Part shown: one piece after another, positions 26,004 to 34,484 of the stretch | Layout of the letters: every line of letters begins with the position of its first letter | Numbering within the stretch: the first letter of the stretch is position 1 | Origin: Afipia sp. | Lineage (GTDB): Bacteria; Pseudomonadota; Alphaproteobacteria; Rhizobiales; Xanthobacteraceae | Assembly (NCBI GenBank): GCA_017474385.1 | Contig: JAFVHU010000148.1 | Span: 1-45,388 of the forward strand | DNA: 45,388 nt | Reading direction: 5' to 3' | The notes under the pieces: generated by a model | The model's input: the letters and a program-made list of their open reading frames with translations, nothing else | Told to the model about the DNA's origin: nothing | Databases searched by the model: none | Position numbers and translations under genes: made by a program

Positions 26004-26217
26004 TTTGAAACGCGGCCGAAAACATGTCGGGGCCGATCGAACCTAGGCCGTGCCGCTGCAATATGATCATTGAGAATTGCTGGCCGAATGGAAACGCGGC
26101 ACGTGGAGTTTGCCGCTGGACCAAAATGATGACGGTTATTGACAGCCCGCGCGGCAATCATACCCGAGGGGCGGAACCTTGCACGCGACGCCGCAGTGGG
26201 GCGAAGAAGGATGCAGC

Positions 26218-27831
26218 ATGTTACGGGGATTGATGCAGGACGCGCCGCTGCTGATCAGCGGAATATTGGAATATGCCGCGCGCGCGCACGGCGAGAGGGA
26301 GATCGTCTCGAAGGCTGTCGATGAGCCGGTTTGGCGGTATGACTGGCACCGCTGCGATCAGCGTGCGCGTCAGGCTGCGCAGGCCCTTGGTGTCCTCGGG
26401 ATTGCAACGGGCGACCGCGTCTCGTCGCTCGCCTGGAACACGCACCGCCACCTCGAACTCTTCTATGCGGCGCCGGGCATGGGCGCTGTATTGCACACTG
26501 CCAACCCGCGTCTCAGCGACGAGCAAATCGCCTTTACTATCGCTCATGCAGGCAGCCGCATTCTCTTCTTCGAGCCCAATCTAGCCGAGCTCGTCGCACG
26601 GCTGCGCCCTCTCCTTCCAGGTATCGAGCGTTATGTCCTTCTCGCGGATCGCGGAGCGACCGCGCCAGATGTTGCTGACGCGTTGAACTATGAAGCGTTG
26701 CTGGCACGCCAGGACGGGGCCCTCACCTGGCCGAGCTTCGATGAAAAGGCAGCCGCATTTCTTTGCTACACTTCGGGGACGACGGGCGACCCCAAGGGCG
26801 TCCTATACAGCCACCGATCAATCGTTCTCCACGGGATGGCGGCCGGTCTGAGCAGTGCCTTCGGGTTCAGCGCTTTTGATGTCATCATGCCCTGCTCGTC
26901 CATGTATCATGCGACGGCATGGGGACTTCCGTTCACGGCAGCGATTAACGGCTGCAAGCTAGTGCTTCCTTGCGACAGGATGGACGGTGCCAGTCTCGCC
27001 GATCTGATCAACGAAGAGGGCGTCACCTTTTCGGGCGGTGTGCCCACGATCTGGACCATGTACCTCGCTCATCTCGACACCACGGGGACGGGGGTCGGCA
27101 ATCTCAAGCGCCTCGTGATTGGCGGCTCGGCCGTCCCGCGGGCGATGGCCGAGACATTCCGCGCCAAATATGGTGTCACTGTGCTCCAGCTCTGGGGCAT
27201 GACCGAAACCAATCCTCTCGGCGTGATTTCGACGCCCTCCCCGCTCCTGATGGCCGAAGGCGAGGATTTCGCGAACGATCTCCTGCTGACGAAGCAGGGT
27301 CGCATGCAATTTGGCATCGAACTGCGCATTATCGACGGCGATGGCACGCCGCTCCCCTGGGACGGTGAGCAGGCGGGTGCGCTCCAGGTCCGCGGACCGT
27401 GGGTCGTCGATCGCTATTTCCCCGATTTTGAGGGCGCCGGGAGCGATGGCTGGTTCGACACCGGGGACATAGGTACGATCGATCGCTTCGGCTTTCTCCG
27501 GCTGACCGACCGCGCGAAAGACGTGATCAAGTCCGGGGGCGAATGGATCAGCTCGATTGATATCGAGAATGCGGCGGTTGGGTACCCCGGCGTCCGGGTC
27601 GCCGCGGTCGTTGGCGTATATCATCCAAAATGGGAAGAGCGACCCCTTCTCGTGATTGAAACGCATGAAGGTCAAGCCGTCACAGCCGACGCAATTCGCG
27701 CGCATCTGGAGACGAAGGTTGTTCGTTGGTGGCTGCCGGACGACATCCTGTTCGCGACAGTACCGCTCACTGCAACGGGAAAGATCGACAAAAAGGCCTT
27801 ACGCGAAGCGTATCGTAACCAACTCGCCTAG
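26218..27831 (+). CDS. AlkK-like fatty acid/acyl-CoA ligase
   Basis: A 537-residue ANL-family ligase. The P-loop is [18 protein letters not shown], the A5 motif [11 protein letters not shown], the A8 hinge region [12 protein letters not shown], and the C-terminal catalytic Lys lies in [11 protein letters not shown]. The N-terminus ([34 protein letters not shown]) is like the medium-chain ligase AlkK. ATG codons at 26218 and 26233 are both possible; the second has GGGGA in front. In its place behind the serine hydrolase it probably activates a released carboxylic acid. Confidence 0.88.
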   Translation: MLRGLMQDAPLLISGILEYAARAHGEREIVSKAVDEPVWRYDWHRCDQRARQAAQALGVLGIATGDRVSSLAWNTHRHLELFYAAPGMGAVLHTANPRLSDEQIAFTIAHAGSRILFFEPNLAELVARLRPLLPGIERYVLLADRGATAPDVADALNYEALLARQDGALTWPSFDEKAAAFLCYTSGTTGDPKGVLYSHRSIVLHGMAAGLSSAFGFSAFDVIMPCSSMYHATAWGLPFTAAINGCKLVLPCDRMDGASLADLINEEGVTFSGGVPTIWTMYLAHLDTTGTGVGNLKRLVIGGSAVPRAMAETFRAKYGVTVLQLWGMTETNPLGVISTPSPLLMAEGEDFANDLLLTKQGRMQFGIELRIIDGDGTPLPWDGEQAGALQVRGPWVVDRYFPDFEGAGSDGWFDTGDIGTIDRFGFLRLTDRAKDVIKSGGEWISSIDIENAAVGYPGVRVAAVVGVYHPKWEERPLLVIETHEGQAVTADAIRAHLETKVVRWWLPDDILFATVPLTATGKIDKKALREAYRNQLA

Positions 27832-28002
27832 ATGAGATCACACTGCGTCCATTCCCTGCGAACGGCAGCGATCCTTTCAGGCAGGCAAAGTTCAGCGGGC
27901 CTCGTGGGTCTTGCATAAGCCCGGGCAATCTCGCGGGGGCGGGCTATACAATGCAAAGCGTTCTACGCTTGCAGCGCGGACAAGGTATGGCCAAGATGAG
28001 GC

Positions 28003-28680
28003 ATGACGTCGACCCAAAAAACCAAAGAACAAGCTTCCGGACGAACAGGGAGGCCTACTCGACAAGCCTCGCAAGCACTTTCGAGGAAAATTCTCCGTGT
28101 CGCCCGCGATGTCTTCTTTGCCGACGGATTCGGTCGTTCAACGGCGGAACGGATTGCTGCAAAAGCAGGCATCTCCAAGCGCACTTTGTACGCCCGTTAC
28201 GGGAGCAAAAAGCTGCTTTTCGAGGCGGTAATACTCAGGGAAATCGAGGATCGGCTCTCCTTCCTCGAACAGCACGTTCCCGAACATGGCGACGTTCGGC
28301 CCGAGCTTGAAGAGCTGTCCGATGAACTGCTATCCTGGATGCTTACCGACATTCATGTCGCGTTGGAACGCGTTGTAATGGCTGAGGCTGCACGTTTTCC
28401 CGCTTTAGCGCGAAACCTTTACGAATTCGGCGTAGGACGCACGACGAGATTGGTGGCAGAGGTTTTGCGCAAAGCCGAGGAGAGGGGAGAAATCAGGGTG
28501 TCAGACGCGAATTTTGCTGCGGAGCAGTTTATATCCAGCGTCATTTTGTCACCTTTTCGTCGGGCCGCTCTTGGAGTGGGAGTGACCAGTCACAATGAAA
28601 CCTCTTCAGCCCGAATGAGGCAAGCTGTGGATCTATTTGTGTACGGCTGCCGCCCCTCCCAGAAGGGGAGCCATCCATAA
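28003..28680 (+). CDS. TetR-family transcriptional regulator
   Basis: A 225-residue TetR protein. The HTH runs from ILRVARDVFFADGFGRSTAE through RIAAKAGISKRTLYARYGSK (about 30-70). The C-terminal part looks like the AefR/TetR_C_7 type (AARFPALARNLYEFG). It lies 171 bases after the ligase on the same strand, and the stretch between shows no gene. The target is unknown; it is cut off from downstream genes by the IS nest that starts 39 bases later. Confidence 0.85.
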   Translation: MTSTQKTKEQASGRTGRPTRQASQALSRKILRVARDVFFADGFGRSTAERIAAKAGISKRTLYARYGSKKLLFEAVILREIEDRLSFLEQHVPEHGDVRPELEELSDELLSWMLTDIHVALERVVMAEAARFPALARNLYEFGVGRTTRLVAEVLRKAEERGEIRVSDANFAAEQFISSVILSPFRRAALGVGVTSHNETSSARMRQAVDLFVYGCRPSQKGSHP

Positions 28681-28778
28681 CATTCCCGCTTCATCTCGGG
28701 CTGGGCAGTTGTCACGACTAGGTGTTTAGTCCCAGCATGTGATGGTGTAAGCTTGTCATCGTCACAGCGGGAGGGATT

Positions 28779-29465
28779 ATGGGCCAGCTTCTACACGGCA
28801 GCGCCAAGACCACGCACGCCGTTCGAGCGGAGCTACAGCGATCGCAAGCTCCGGTCGCGCAGCTCGCGAAGCGGTACGGGATCAACGAAAAGACGGTGAT
28901 CAAGTGGCGCAGCCGGCCGTCGGTCGAGGACATGCCGGTGGGGCCGAAGGAACGGCGCAGCACCGTGCTGTCGCCGATGGAAGAAGCCGCGATCGTGGCG
29001 CTCAGGGTGCAGGCCCGGCTGCCGCTCGATGACGTCTTCATCGCGTTGAAGGACGTGATCCCGAACCTGACGCGCTCGTCGCTTCACCGCTGCCTGCAGC
29101 GGCACGGGATCAGCCGATTGCCGAAGGCGGATCGCGAGAAGCCGAAGAAGTTCAAGAAGTACGAGATCGGCTATTTCCACATCGATATCGCCGAACTGCG
29201 CTACGAAGGCGGCAAAGGATTCCTCTATGTCGCGGTGGACCGCACCTCGAAGCTGGTGTTCGCCCGCATCTATCGACGGGCGACCAAGCTCGCCGCGGCA
29301 GCCTTCCTGCGCGTGCTGATCAAGACGGTTCCCTACAGGATCCACACCATCCTGACCGACAACGGCGTGCAGTTCGTGCAGCGTGACCAGGGCGGCACAC
29401 TGGGATGGATCGGCCATATCTTCGGCCGTGTCTGCGAGCAGAACGGCATCGAGCATCGCCTCACC
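28779..29465 (+). pseudogene. IS481-family transposase, 5' part
   Basis: Residues 1-229 of an IS481 integrase-like transposase: an N-terminal HTH (LAKRYGINEKTVIKWRSRPS), then the catalytic core with the first Asp in YFHIDIAELRYEGGKGFLY and the second in HTILTDNGVQFV. It stops at IEHRLT, where the IS66 element enters. The rest is at 31919-32182. Removing the insertion and one duplicated octamer restores an uninterrupted frame of 316 residues. Confidence 0.9.
29458..29465. repeat. Target duplication, left copy (GCCTCACC)
   Basis: GCCTCACC precedes the IS66 left end; the same octamer follows the right end at 31911-31918. Eight-base duplications are standard for IS66, and the perfect match indicates a recent insertion. 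Confidence 0.95.
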
Positions 29466-29551
29466 GTAACCGGTGTTTCCCTGCCACCTTGCGGGAGTGA
29501 AGCGTGGCGTCGATTTTCGCTAGCCCGATCAGGCTGGAGGATGCTGATGCT

Positions 29552-29995
29552 ATGATGATGACATGTGATGATGCTGGCACCAGCGTGGTTCGGCGTTTTG
29601 AGGTTTTCACAGGTGCGGGCCAGCGTCGGGAGTGGTCGCCTGAGGTAAAGGCGTCGATCGTCGCGGAGAGCTATTCGGGTCAGGAGACGGCCTGCGCGGT
29701 GGCGCGCCGTCATGGGCTTGCTCCGTCGCAACTATTCGCTTGGCGCCGGGATCTGCGCAAGAAGCTGGAGGACCAAGGGCTGACGCTTCCAGCGACGCCT
29801 GCGTTCGTGCCGGCGGTGATCGAACCGCTCCCTTCGGGTGATCCAGCCCCTGTCGCCAGGCGCGGCCGTCGCCGTCGGCGTCCCACAGTCAGTGCTGTCG
29901 AGCTGGAGATTGACGGCGTGGCGGTGAAGATCGGACGCGGGGCCGATGCGGCTGTGATCGCAGCGGTGATTGAAGCACTCAAGGCAACGCGATGA
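29552..29995 (+). CDS. tnpA: IS66 TnpA
   Basis: A protein of about 147 residues with an HTH_Tnp_1-type domain (REWSPEVKASIVAESYSGQE and VARRHGLAPSQLFAWRRDL) and a basic patch RRGRRRRRP. Several consecutive Met codons at 29552-29560 could start it. The final ATGA overlaps the tnpB start. It is the DNA-binding accessory protein of IS66 transposition. Confidence 0.88.
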   Translation: MMMTCDDAGTSVVRRFEVFTGAGQRREWSPEVKASIVAESYSGQETACAVARRHGLAPSQLFAWRRDLRKKLEDQGLTLPATPAFVPAVIEPLPSGDPAPVARRGRRRRRPTVSAVELEIDGVAVKIGRGADAAVIAAVIEALKATR

Positions 29996-30348
29996 TCGGA
30001 CCTGGCGCTGGCGCGCGCGTGATGGTGGCGACGCGTCCGGTGGATTTTCGCAAGGGACCTGACGCCCTGGCCGCGCTGGTCGGCGCCGAGTATGGCGGCG
30101 ACCCATATTCAGGCGTGATCTACGTGTTCCGGGCAAAGCGTGCTGACCGGATCAAGCTGGTCTGGTGGGACGGCACTGGCCTGTGCCTGATGGCCAAGAA
30201 GCTGGAGTCCGGCGGCTTCCGGTGGCCGGGCATCCAGGACGGCGTGATGCGTGTGACCTCAGCGCAACTCGGCGCGCTTCTGGAGGGTCTGGATTGGCGC
30301 CGGGTGCATGGCGGGCGCCGCCCGCAGGCCCCGCAGATTGCCTGTTGA
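29992..30348 (+). CDS. tnpB: IS66 TnpB (Orf2)
   Basis: A 118-residue IS66 Orf2-like protein: ATRPVDFRKGPDALAALV at the start, then VFRAKRADRIKLVWWDGTGL and FRWPGIQDGVM. These are the diagnostic stretches of the family. Its exact molecular role is not known, but it is needed for transposition. The start overlaps the tnpA stop. Confidence 0.92.
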   Translation: MIGPGAGARVMVATRPVDFRKGPDALAALVGAEYGGDPYSGVIYVFRAKRADRIKLVWWDGTGLCLMAKKLESGGFRWPGIQDGVMRVTSAQLGALLEGLDWRRVHGGRRPQAPQIAC

Positions 30349-30379
30349 CGGGGCGTTCCCAGACTGATTCACTGCTCCC

Positions 30380-31897
30380 ATGCTCATGGAAGCGGACCTG
30401 CCGGACGATGTTGACGCGTTACGCGCGCTCGTCCTCGAACAGGCCCGCAAGCTCGAGAGTGCCGACGCGGAAGCCGAACGCCTGAGGGCGATCATCGAGG
30501 CTTTTCGGCGTCATCGGTTCGGCCGCCGTTCCGAGCAGCTCGATCAGGATCAGTTGCAGCTGGGCCTTGAGGATGCCGAGACGGCGCTCGCGGAAGCCGA
30601 GGCCGCCAGCGAAGCGAAGGCCGGACGGCCTCGCAGTGATCCTGTGCGCAAGACCAACCGCGGTTCGCTGCCCGCGCATCTCGAGCGGATCGAACAGATC
30701 GTTGACGTCGAGAGCAATGCTTGCCCCTGCTGCGGCGGCGCCCTCCACCAGATCGGCGAGGATGTCGCCGAGCGCCTCGATGTGGTGCCGACCACCTTCC
30801 GCGTCGTGGTCACCCGGCGGCCGCGTTATGGCTGCCGTTCGTGCGAGAGCGCGATCGTGCAGGCGCCGGCGCCGGCGCGGATCATTGAGGGCGGCATTCC
30901 GACCGAGGCACTGATCGCCCAGGTGCTGGTATCCAAGTATGCCGATCACCTGCCGCTTTACCGGCAGGCCCAGATATACGCCCGGCAGGGCATCCGGCTC
31001 GACCGATCCACTTTGGCCGACTGGGTCGGGCGAGCGGCCTGGTATCTGCGCCCCTTGCGTGACCACATTCTCGACGAGCTACGACGATCCGAGCGGCTGT
31101 TCGCCGACGAGACGACCGCCCCGGTGCTCGATCCCGGACGCGGGCGGACCAAGACCGGCCAGCTCTGGGCCTATGCCCGCGACGACCGACCATGGGGCGG
31201 CTGCGATCCGCCGATCGTCGCCTATGTCTATGCGCCAGATCGCAAGGCCGAGCGTCCCCAGTTCCATCTTGGTGATTTTGCGGGCATCCTACAGGTCGAT
31301 GGCTATGGCGGCTACGCCGCGCTCGCCCGGCGGCGCCAGCAGATCAGGCTCGCTTTCTGCTGGGCGCATGTGCGTCGCAAATTCTACGAACTGGCTGATA
31401 CATCCCCGGTCGCTACCGAGGTGCTGCGCCGCATCGCCTTGCTTTACGCCATCGAGGACGATGTGCGCGGCCTCTCGGCCGAGCAGCGTCGTGCCGCTCG
31501 GGCCGGACGCAGCCGCGTCATCATCGACGATCTTCACCAATATCTTGCCGCCCGTGGCCGCCAGGTCAGCGCCAAGAGCAAGCTCGGCGAAGCGATCCGC
31601 TACGCACTCACCCGCTGGGACGGCCTCTCACGCTTCATCGATGACGGTCGCATCGACCTCGACTCCAATACCGTCGAACGATCGATCAGGCCGCTGGCTC
31701 GCAATCGCAAAAATGCCCTGTTTGCCGGTTCCGACGAGGGCGGCGACAACTGGGCGGTGATCGCCACGCTCATCGAATGTTGCAAGCTCAGCACCATCAA
31801 CCCCCACCAATGGCTGACCGAAACCCTCACCAGCCTCGCCAACGGTTATCCCGCCAACAGCGTCGGTGATCTCATGCCATGGACCGTCGTAGCCTGA
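30380..31897 (+). CDS. tnpC: IS66 TnpC transposase
   Basis: A 505-residue DDE transposase. It has an N-terminal coiled-coil/leucine-rich part (ALRALVLEQARKLESADAEA), a zinc finger (ACPCCGG ... GCRSCES), and the catalytic residues in LFADETTAPVLDPG, LQVDGYGGYAALA and DSNTVERSIRPLARNRKN. The C-terminus LMPWTVVA is close to the right terminal repeat. All parts are present. Confidence 0.93.
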   Translation: MLMEADLPDDVDALRALVLEQARKLESADAEAERLRAIIEAFRRHRFGRRSEQLDQDQLQLGLEDAETALAEAEAASEAKAGRPRSDPVRKTNRGSLPAHLERIEQIVDVESNACPCCGGALHQIGEDVAERLDVVPTTFRVVVTRRPRYGCRSCESAIVQAPAPARIIEGGIPTEALIAQVLVSKYADHLPLYRQAQIYARQGIRLDRSTLADWVGRAAWYLRPLRDHILDELRRSERLFADETTAPVLDPGRGRTKTGQLWAYARDDRPWGGCDPPIVAYVYAPDRKAERPQFHLGDFAGILQVDGYGGYAALARRRQQIRLAFCWAHVRRKFYELADTSPVATEVLRRIALLYAIEDDVRGLSAEQRRAARAGRSRVIIDDLHQYLAARGRQVSAKSKLGEAIRYALTRWDGLSRFIDDGRIDLDSNTVERSIRPLARNRKNALFAGSDEGGDNWAVIATLIECCKLSTINPHQWLTETLTSLANGYPANSVGDLMPWTVVA

Positions 31898-31910
31898 AAA
31901 CACCGGTTAC

Positions 31911-32182
31911 GCCTCACCAAACCCTATCACCCATGGACCAACGGTCAGGCCGAAAGGATGGTGCGCACCATCAAGGAGGCCACCGTCAAATCTTTCCATT
32001 ACACGTCGATCAACGAGCTGCGCCGCCATGTCCGCGACTGGTTGGTCGCTTACAACTTTGCCAAGCAGTTGAAGGCACTGCGCTTCAAGACACCCTATGA
32101 GGCCATCGAAGAACTCTGGAAATCCAAGCCGGATATCTTCAATATGGAGCCACACCATCACATGCTGGGACTAAACACCTAA
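31911..32182 (+). pseudogene. IS481-family transposase, 3' part
   Basis: Following the second copy of GCCTCACC, the frame resumes as KPYHPWTNGQAERMVRTIKE, which carries the catalytic Glu, and ends MEPHHHMLGLNT with TAA at 32180-32182 inside the right terminal repeat. It completes the protein started at 28779. Only the IS66 insertion disrupts it. Confidence 0.9.
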
Positions 32183-32200
32183 GTTTCCATTGGCTACCCG

Positions 32201-32812
32201 CTAATTGATCACCGCAGCCGTCCAACTCGCGATTTTGTCGGCCATTTCAAGGCTCGCGCGATCAAAGGCTTCGACGATACTCGAAACGCTGTTTGCGCTT
32301 GCTGTCCTATCAAGGACGATGCGCGTGACTGCCAGTGGTTCCGATTCTTTGGATCGGCTTAGTTCCACTTGCGCGGCGATGCGAATGATCGGGGCCGCGT
32401 CGGGCCCCTGCTCGTAATAGGCTGCAAAAGAAGAAAGCCGTGCGGATAGGACGTAATGATCGGAAGCCACGCTCTGGACAGGGATATATGCGTGATCGAT
32501 TTTGCGCGCTACGCTTCCGGCAATAGCCTCGCGGATCATCTCGGGCGCAGGCCTCATCCACCGTGCTTTGGCCAGATACGTGACTTCGCGATTCTCGATC
32601 GTGAGGATCCTGTCTCCATCGGCCCCAGGCGGAAGCGTCGGTCGCGTAATATACACCGGAATCCACTGTCGTGCAATTTCACGCTCCGGTACGGGCGTGC
32701 TGCTGATCCGGTACAACGTCGATTTGCCGCCAGTTCCCAGAATATTCCCGCAACCAGAAAGGCAAATTAGCGCGCCCGTCAGCAAAAACATTCTTGCAGA
32801 GATCGTTTTCAT
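32201..32812 (-). CDS. ABC-type transport auxiliary lipoprotein of an MCE system
   Basis: A 203-residue lipoprotein with lipobox LSGC (about 18-21), followed by TLYRISSTPVP and the ABC_trans_aux/PqiC-type domain. Such proteins sit at the outer membrane side and connect to the MCE protein. It is the last gene of the four-gene importer and overlaps the MCE gene by ATGA. The order permease, ATPase, MCE protein, lipoprotein equals that of LinKLMN, where this position is LinN. Its 3' end is only about 20 bases from the IS481 element. Confidence 0.82.
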   Translation of the reverse strand: MKTISARMFLLTGALICLSGCGNILGTGGKSTLYRISSTPVPEREIARQWIPVYITRPTLPPGADGDRILTIENREVTYLAKARWMRPAPEMIREAIAGSVARKIDHAYIPVQSVASDHYVLSARLSSFAAYYEQGPDAAPIIRIAAQVELSRSKESEPLAVTRIVLDRTASANSVSSIVEAFDRASLEMADKIASWTAAVIN

Positions 32813-33717
32813 TGGGAGAGCTTCCTTTCACGAGGGGTCCGTCGTAGCTGGCCGGCGAGCTGCTCGATTTCCTGCGCCGCGCTATCGAGCGATTTCAAAG
32901 TTGCAGCAATCCCGGAGCCGTCGGGCGCCGCCAATCCACTCGCGGCGTCATCAAGCCTGTGAATGACCACCCTCGCCTCGGCGATCCCCTCTCGAAGATC
33001 TCGAGCAGCTGCCGAGACATCGGCAAACGTCTTGCGACCGTCGCCATCGATCGCCGTGCGCGCCGATGCGGCCGCGGCCTCGATATCGGCCGCCGCCCGG
33101 TCCAGGCGTGCAAACGCTTGTTCAGCCTTGCTGAACATTCCGCGACTAGATCGCAATTCCGCCGTGGTAGCTCTTACATCCGCAATAGCAGCCGAAACAT
33201 TTTCGATATTCTCGTCGGACAAGGTCCGGTTGACCCTTTCCAGGGCCTGCGAAGCGTCCGCCAACAATGCGCCACCTCCATCCATCAGGGATTGTAGCGA
33301 ACTTTTTTCCGCCTTAATCACTGGGAGCGTTTCCTTGGAAACCTCCTTCAACAACGGCTTAGAGGGCGTCCCCGCACTGATCTGGATGTAGCTTCCGCCG
33401 GTTATGCCTTGCGACTCCGTCGCGGCGGTAGAATCGACGCGCACAGGCGTATCCTCGCGCAGGCGCACCCCTGCAAGCACCCTGTTTGGATTTCTGGGAT
33501 CAAGACTAATACGCGTGATTTCTCCCACCGGAATTCCGTTGAACTGCACCTCGCCTCCCTCACTAAGACCGCGGACGGGACCATCGAAAATGATCCGATA
33601 CTCGTCGAAATTACGGGCGAATTGGGATTGACCGAGCCAGAGGATGAAGCCGAAAGCCGCCGCTAGCAGAGCCAGCGTCAGGCCCCCAATCAGACCGTAG
33701 TTCGCGTCGCGTTCCAT
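32809..33717 (-). CDS. mlaD: MCE-domain substrate-binding protein
   Basis: A 302-residue MlaD/LinM-like protein. An N-terminal membrane anchor (LIGGLTLALLAAAFGFILWL, 8-27) is followed by the MCE domain (YRIIFDGPVRGLSEGGEVQF, GIPVGEITRISLDP, GGSYIQISAG) and a long helical C-terminus rich in Ala, Arg and Asp, likely coiled coil. MCE proteins form periplasmic hexamers that carry lipids or other hydrophobic molecules between membranes. The start MERDANYG is chosen because its ATG overlaps the ATPase stop (TAATG). Confidence 0.9.
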   Translation of the reverse strand: MERDANYGLIGGLTLALLAAAFGFILWLGQSQFARNFDEYRIIFDGPVRGLSEGGEVQFNGIPVGEITRISLDPRNPNRVLAGVRLREDTPVRVDSTAATESQGITGGSYIQISAGTPSKPLLKEVSKETLPVIKAEKSSLQSLMDGGGALLADASQALERVNRTLSDENIENVSAAIADVRATTAELRSSRGMFSKAEQAFARLDRAAADIEAAAASARTAIDGDGRKTFADVSAAARDLREGIAEARVVIHRLDDAASGLAAPDGSGIAATLKSLDSAAQEIEQLAGQLRRTPRERKLSQ

Positions 33718-34484
33718 TAACGGTTCCTTTCCTTGGCGCGCTCCGCCCGCCCTCCCAAAAACGCCCTGATCCAAGGATGGTCAGACCTCTCAAGTTCCGC
33801 GATTGGCGAAACCTCGACAATTTTCTGATCCGCAACCACGGCCACGCGGTCGCTGATGGAATACAGGCTGTCGAGATCATGGGTCACCATCACGACAGTA
33901 AGCCCCAGCGTGTCGCTCAGCGTCCGTATCAGCTGGTCAAATTCGGCGGCGGCGATCGGGTCGAGGCCCGAAGTGGGTTCGTCAAGGAACAGCAATTCTG
34001 GATCGAGCGCCAAGGCCCTCGCTACGCTTACACGTTTTCGCATTCCGCCTGAAAGTTCAGCGGGCATTTGCCGGCCCACCTCGGCATCGAGTCCGACAAG
34101 GCCGATTTTCATCAGAGCCACGGCCTCGAGCCACGGCTCTCTAAGACGGGTATGTTCGATGAGAGGAGCCTCGACATTTTCTTGCACACTAAGAGAAGAA
34201 AAAAGCGCGCCATTTTGAAACATGACGCCAATTCGGTGATCAATTTCCGTACGATCAAAGCGACTCCCAATTTTTTTCTGAAAGATTTCGATTGTCCCAT
34301 GGCTAGGCGCAATCAGGCCCAAAATGGTGTTCATCAGGACGGATTTTCCACTACCGGACCCTCCGACGACACCAAGAATCTCGCCACGATGGACTTCTAG
34401 GTTCAAATCCTGGTGGATAATGTGATCGCCAAATCGGGTTTTAAGATTCTCCACCCGAATAACGATGTCCGGATCGCAAATCAT
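33717..34484 (-). CDS. mlaF: ABC transporter ATPase of an MCE system
   Basis: A 255-residue ATPase. Walker A is GGSGSGKS (41-48), the signature is ELSGGMRKRVSVARAL, and Walker B is LLFLDEPTSGLDP; the Q-loop is GVMFQNGALFSSLSV. The LSGGM signature and the Q-loop sequence are typical for MlaF/LinL proteins. It powers transport together with the permease, with which it overlaps by ATGA. Confidence 0.92.
   Translation of the reverse strand: MICDPDIVIRVENLKTRFGDHIIHQDLNLEVHRGEILGVVGGSGSGKSVLMNTILGLIAPSHGTIEIFQKKIGSRFDRTEIDHRIGVMFQNGALFSSLSVQENVEAPLIEHTRLREPWLEAVALMKIGLVGLDAEVGRQMPAELSGGMRKRVSVARALALDPELLFLDEPTSGLDPIAAAEFDQLIRTLSDTLGLTVVMVTHDLDSLYSISDRVAVVADQKIVEVSPIAELERSDHPWIRAFLGGRAERAKERNR

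Larger units (their letters stand above)
29466..31910 (+). mobile_element. Complete IS66-family insertion sequence
   Basis: A 2,445-bp element with terminal repeats that start GTAACCGGTGTTT (29466) and end AAACACCGGTTAC (31910), flanked by the 8-base duplication. It carries intact tnpA, tnpB and tnpC in the order and strand typical of the family. All three frames are open, so it is probably active. Confidence 0.95.
28719..32181 (+). mobile_element. IS481-family insertion sequence interrupted by an IS66-family element
   Basis: A perfect 30-base inverted repeat bounds it: 28719-28748 and 32152-32181, containing TAGGTGTTTAGTCCC at the outer end. Without the nested IS66 element and one copy of its target duplication the element is about 1,010 bp, normal for IS481. 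The transposase stop codon lies in the right repeat. A clean target duplication of the IS481 itself is not visible. Confidence 0.9.

Noticed and set aside
26139-26164. A sigma-70 promoter (TTGACA at 26139) before the AlkK-like ligase
   Set aside because: No -10 box at proper spacing; the nearest candidate CATACC is only 14 bases away.
28719-32181. A target-site duplication of the IS481 element
   Set aside because: The flanks (ACGAC on the left, AGTTT on the right) do not match; the apparent symmetry CTAGG/CCTAAG is part of the inverted repeat.
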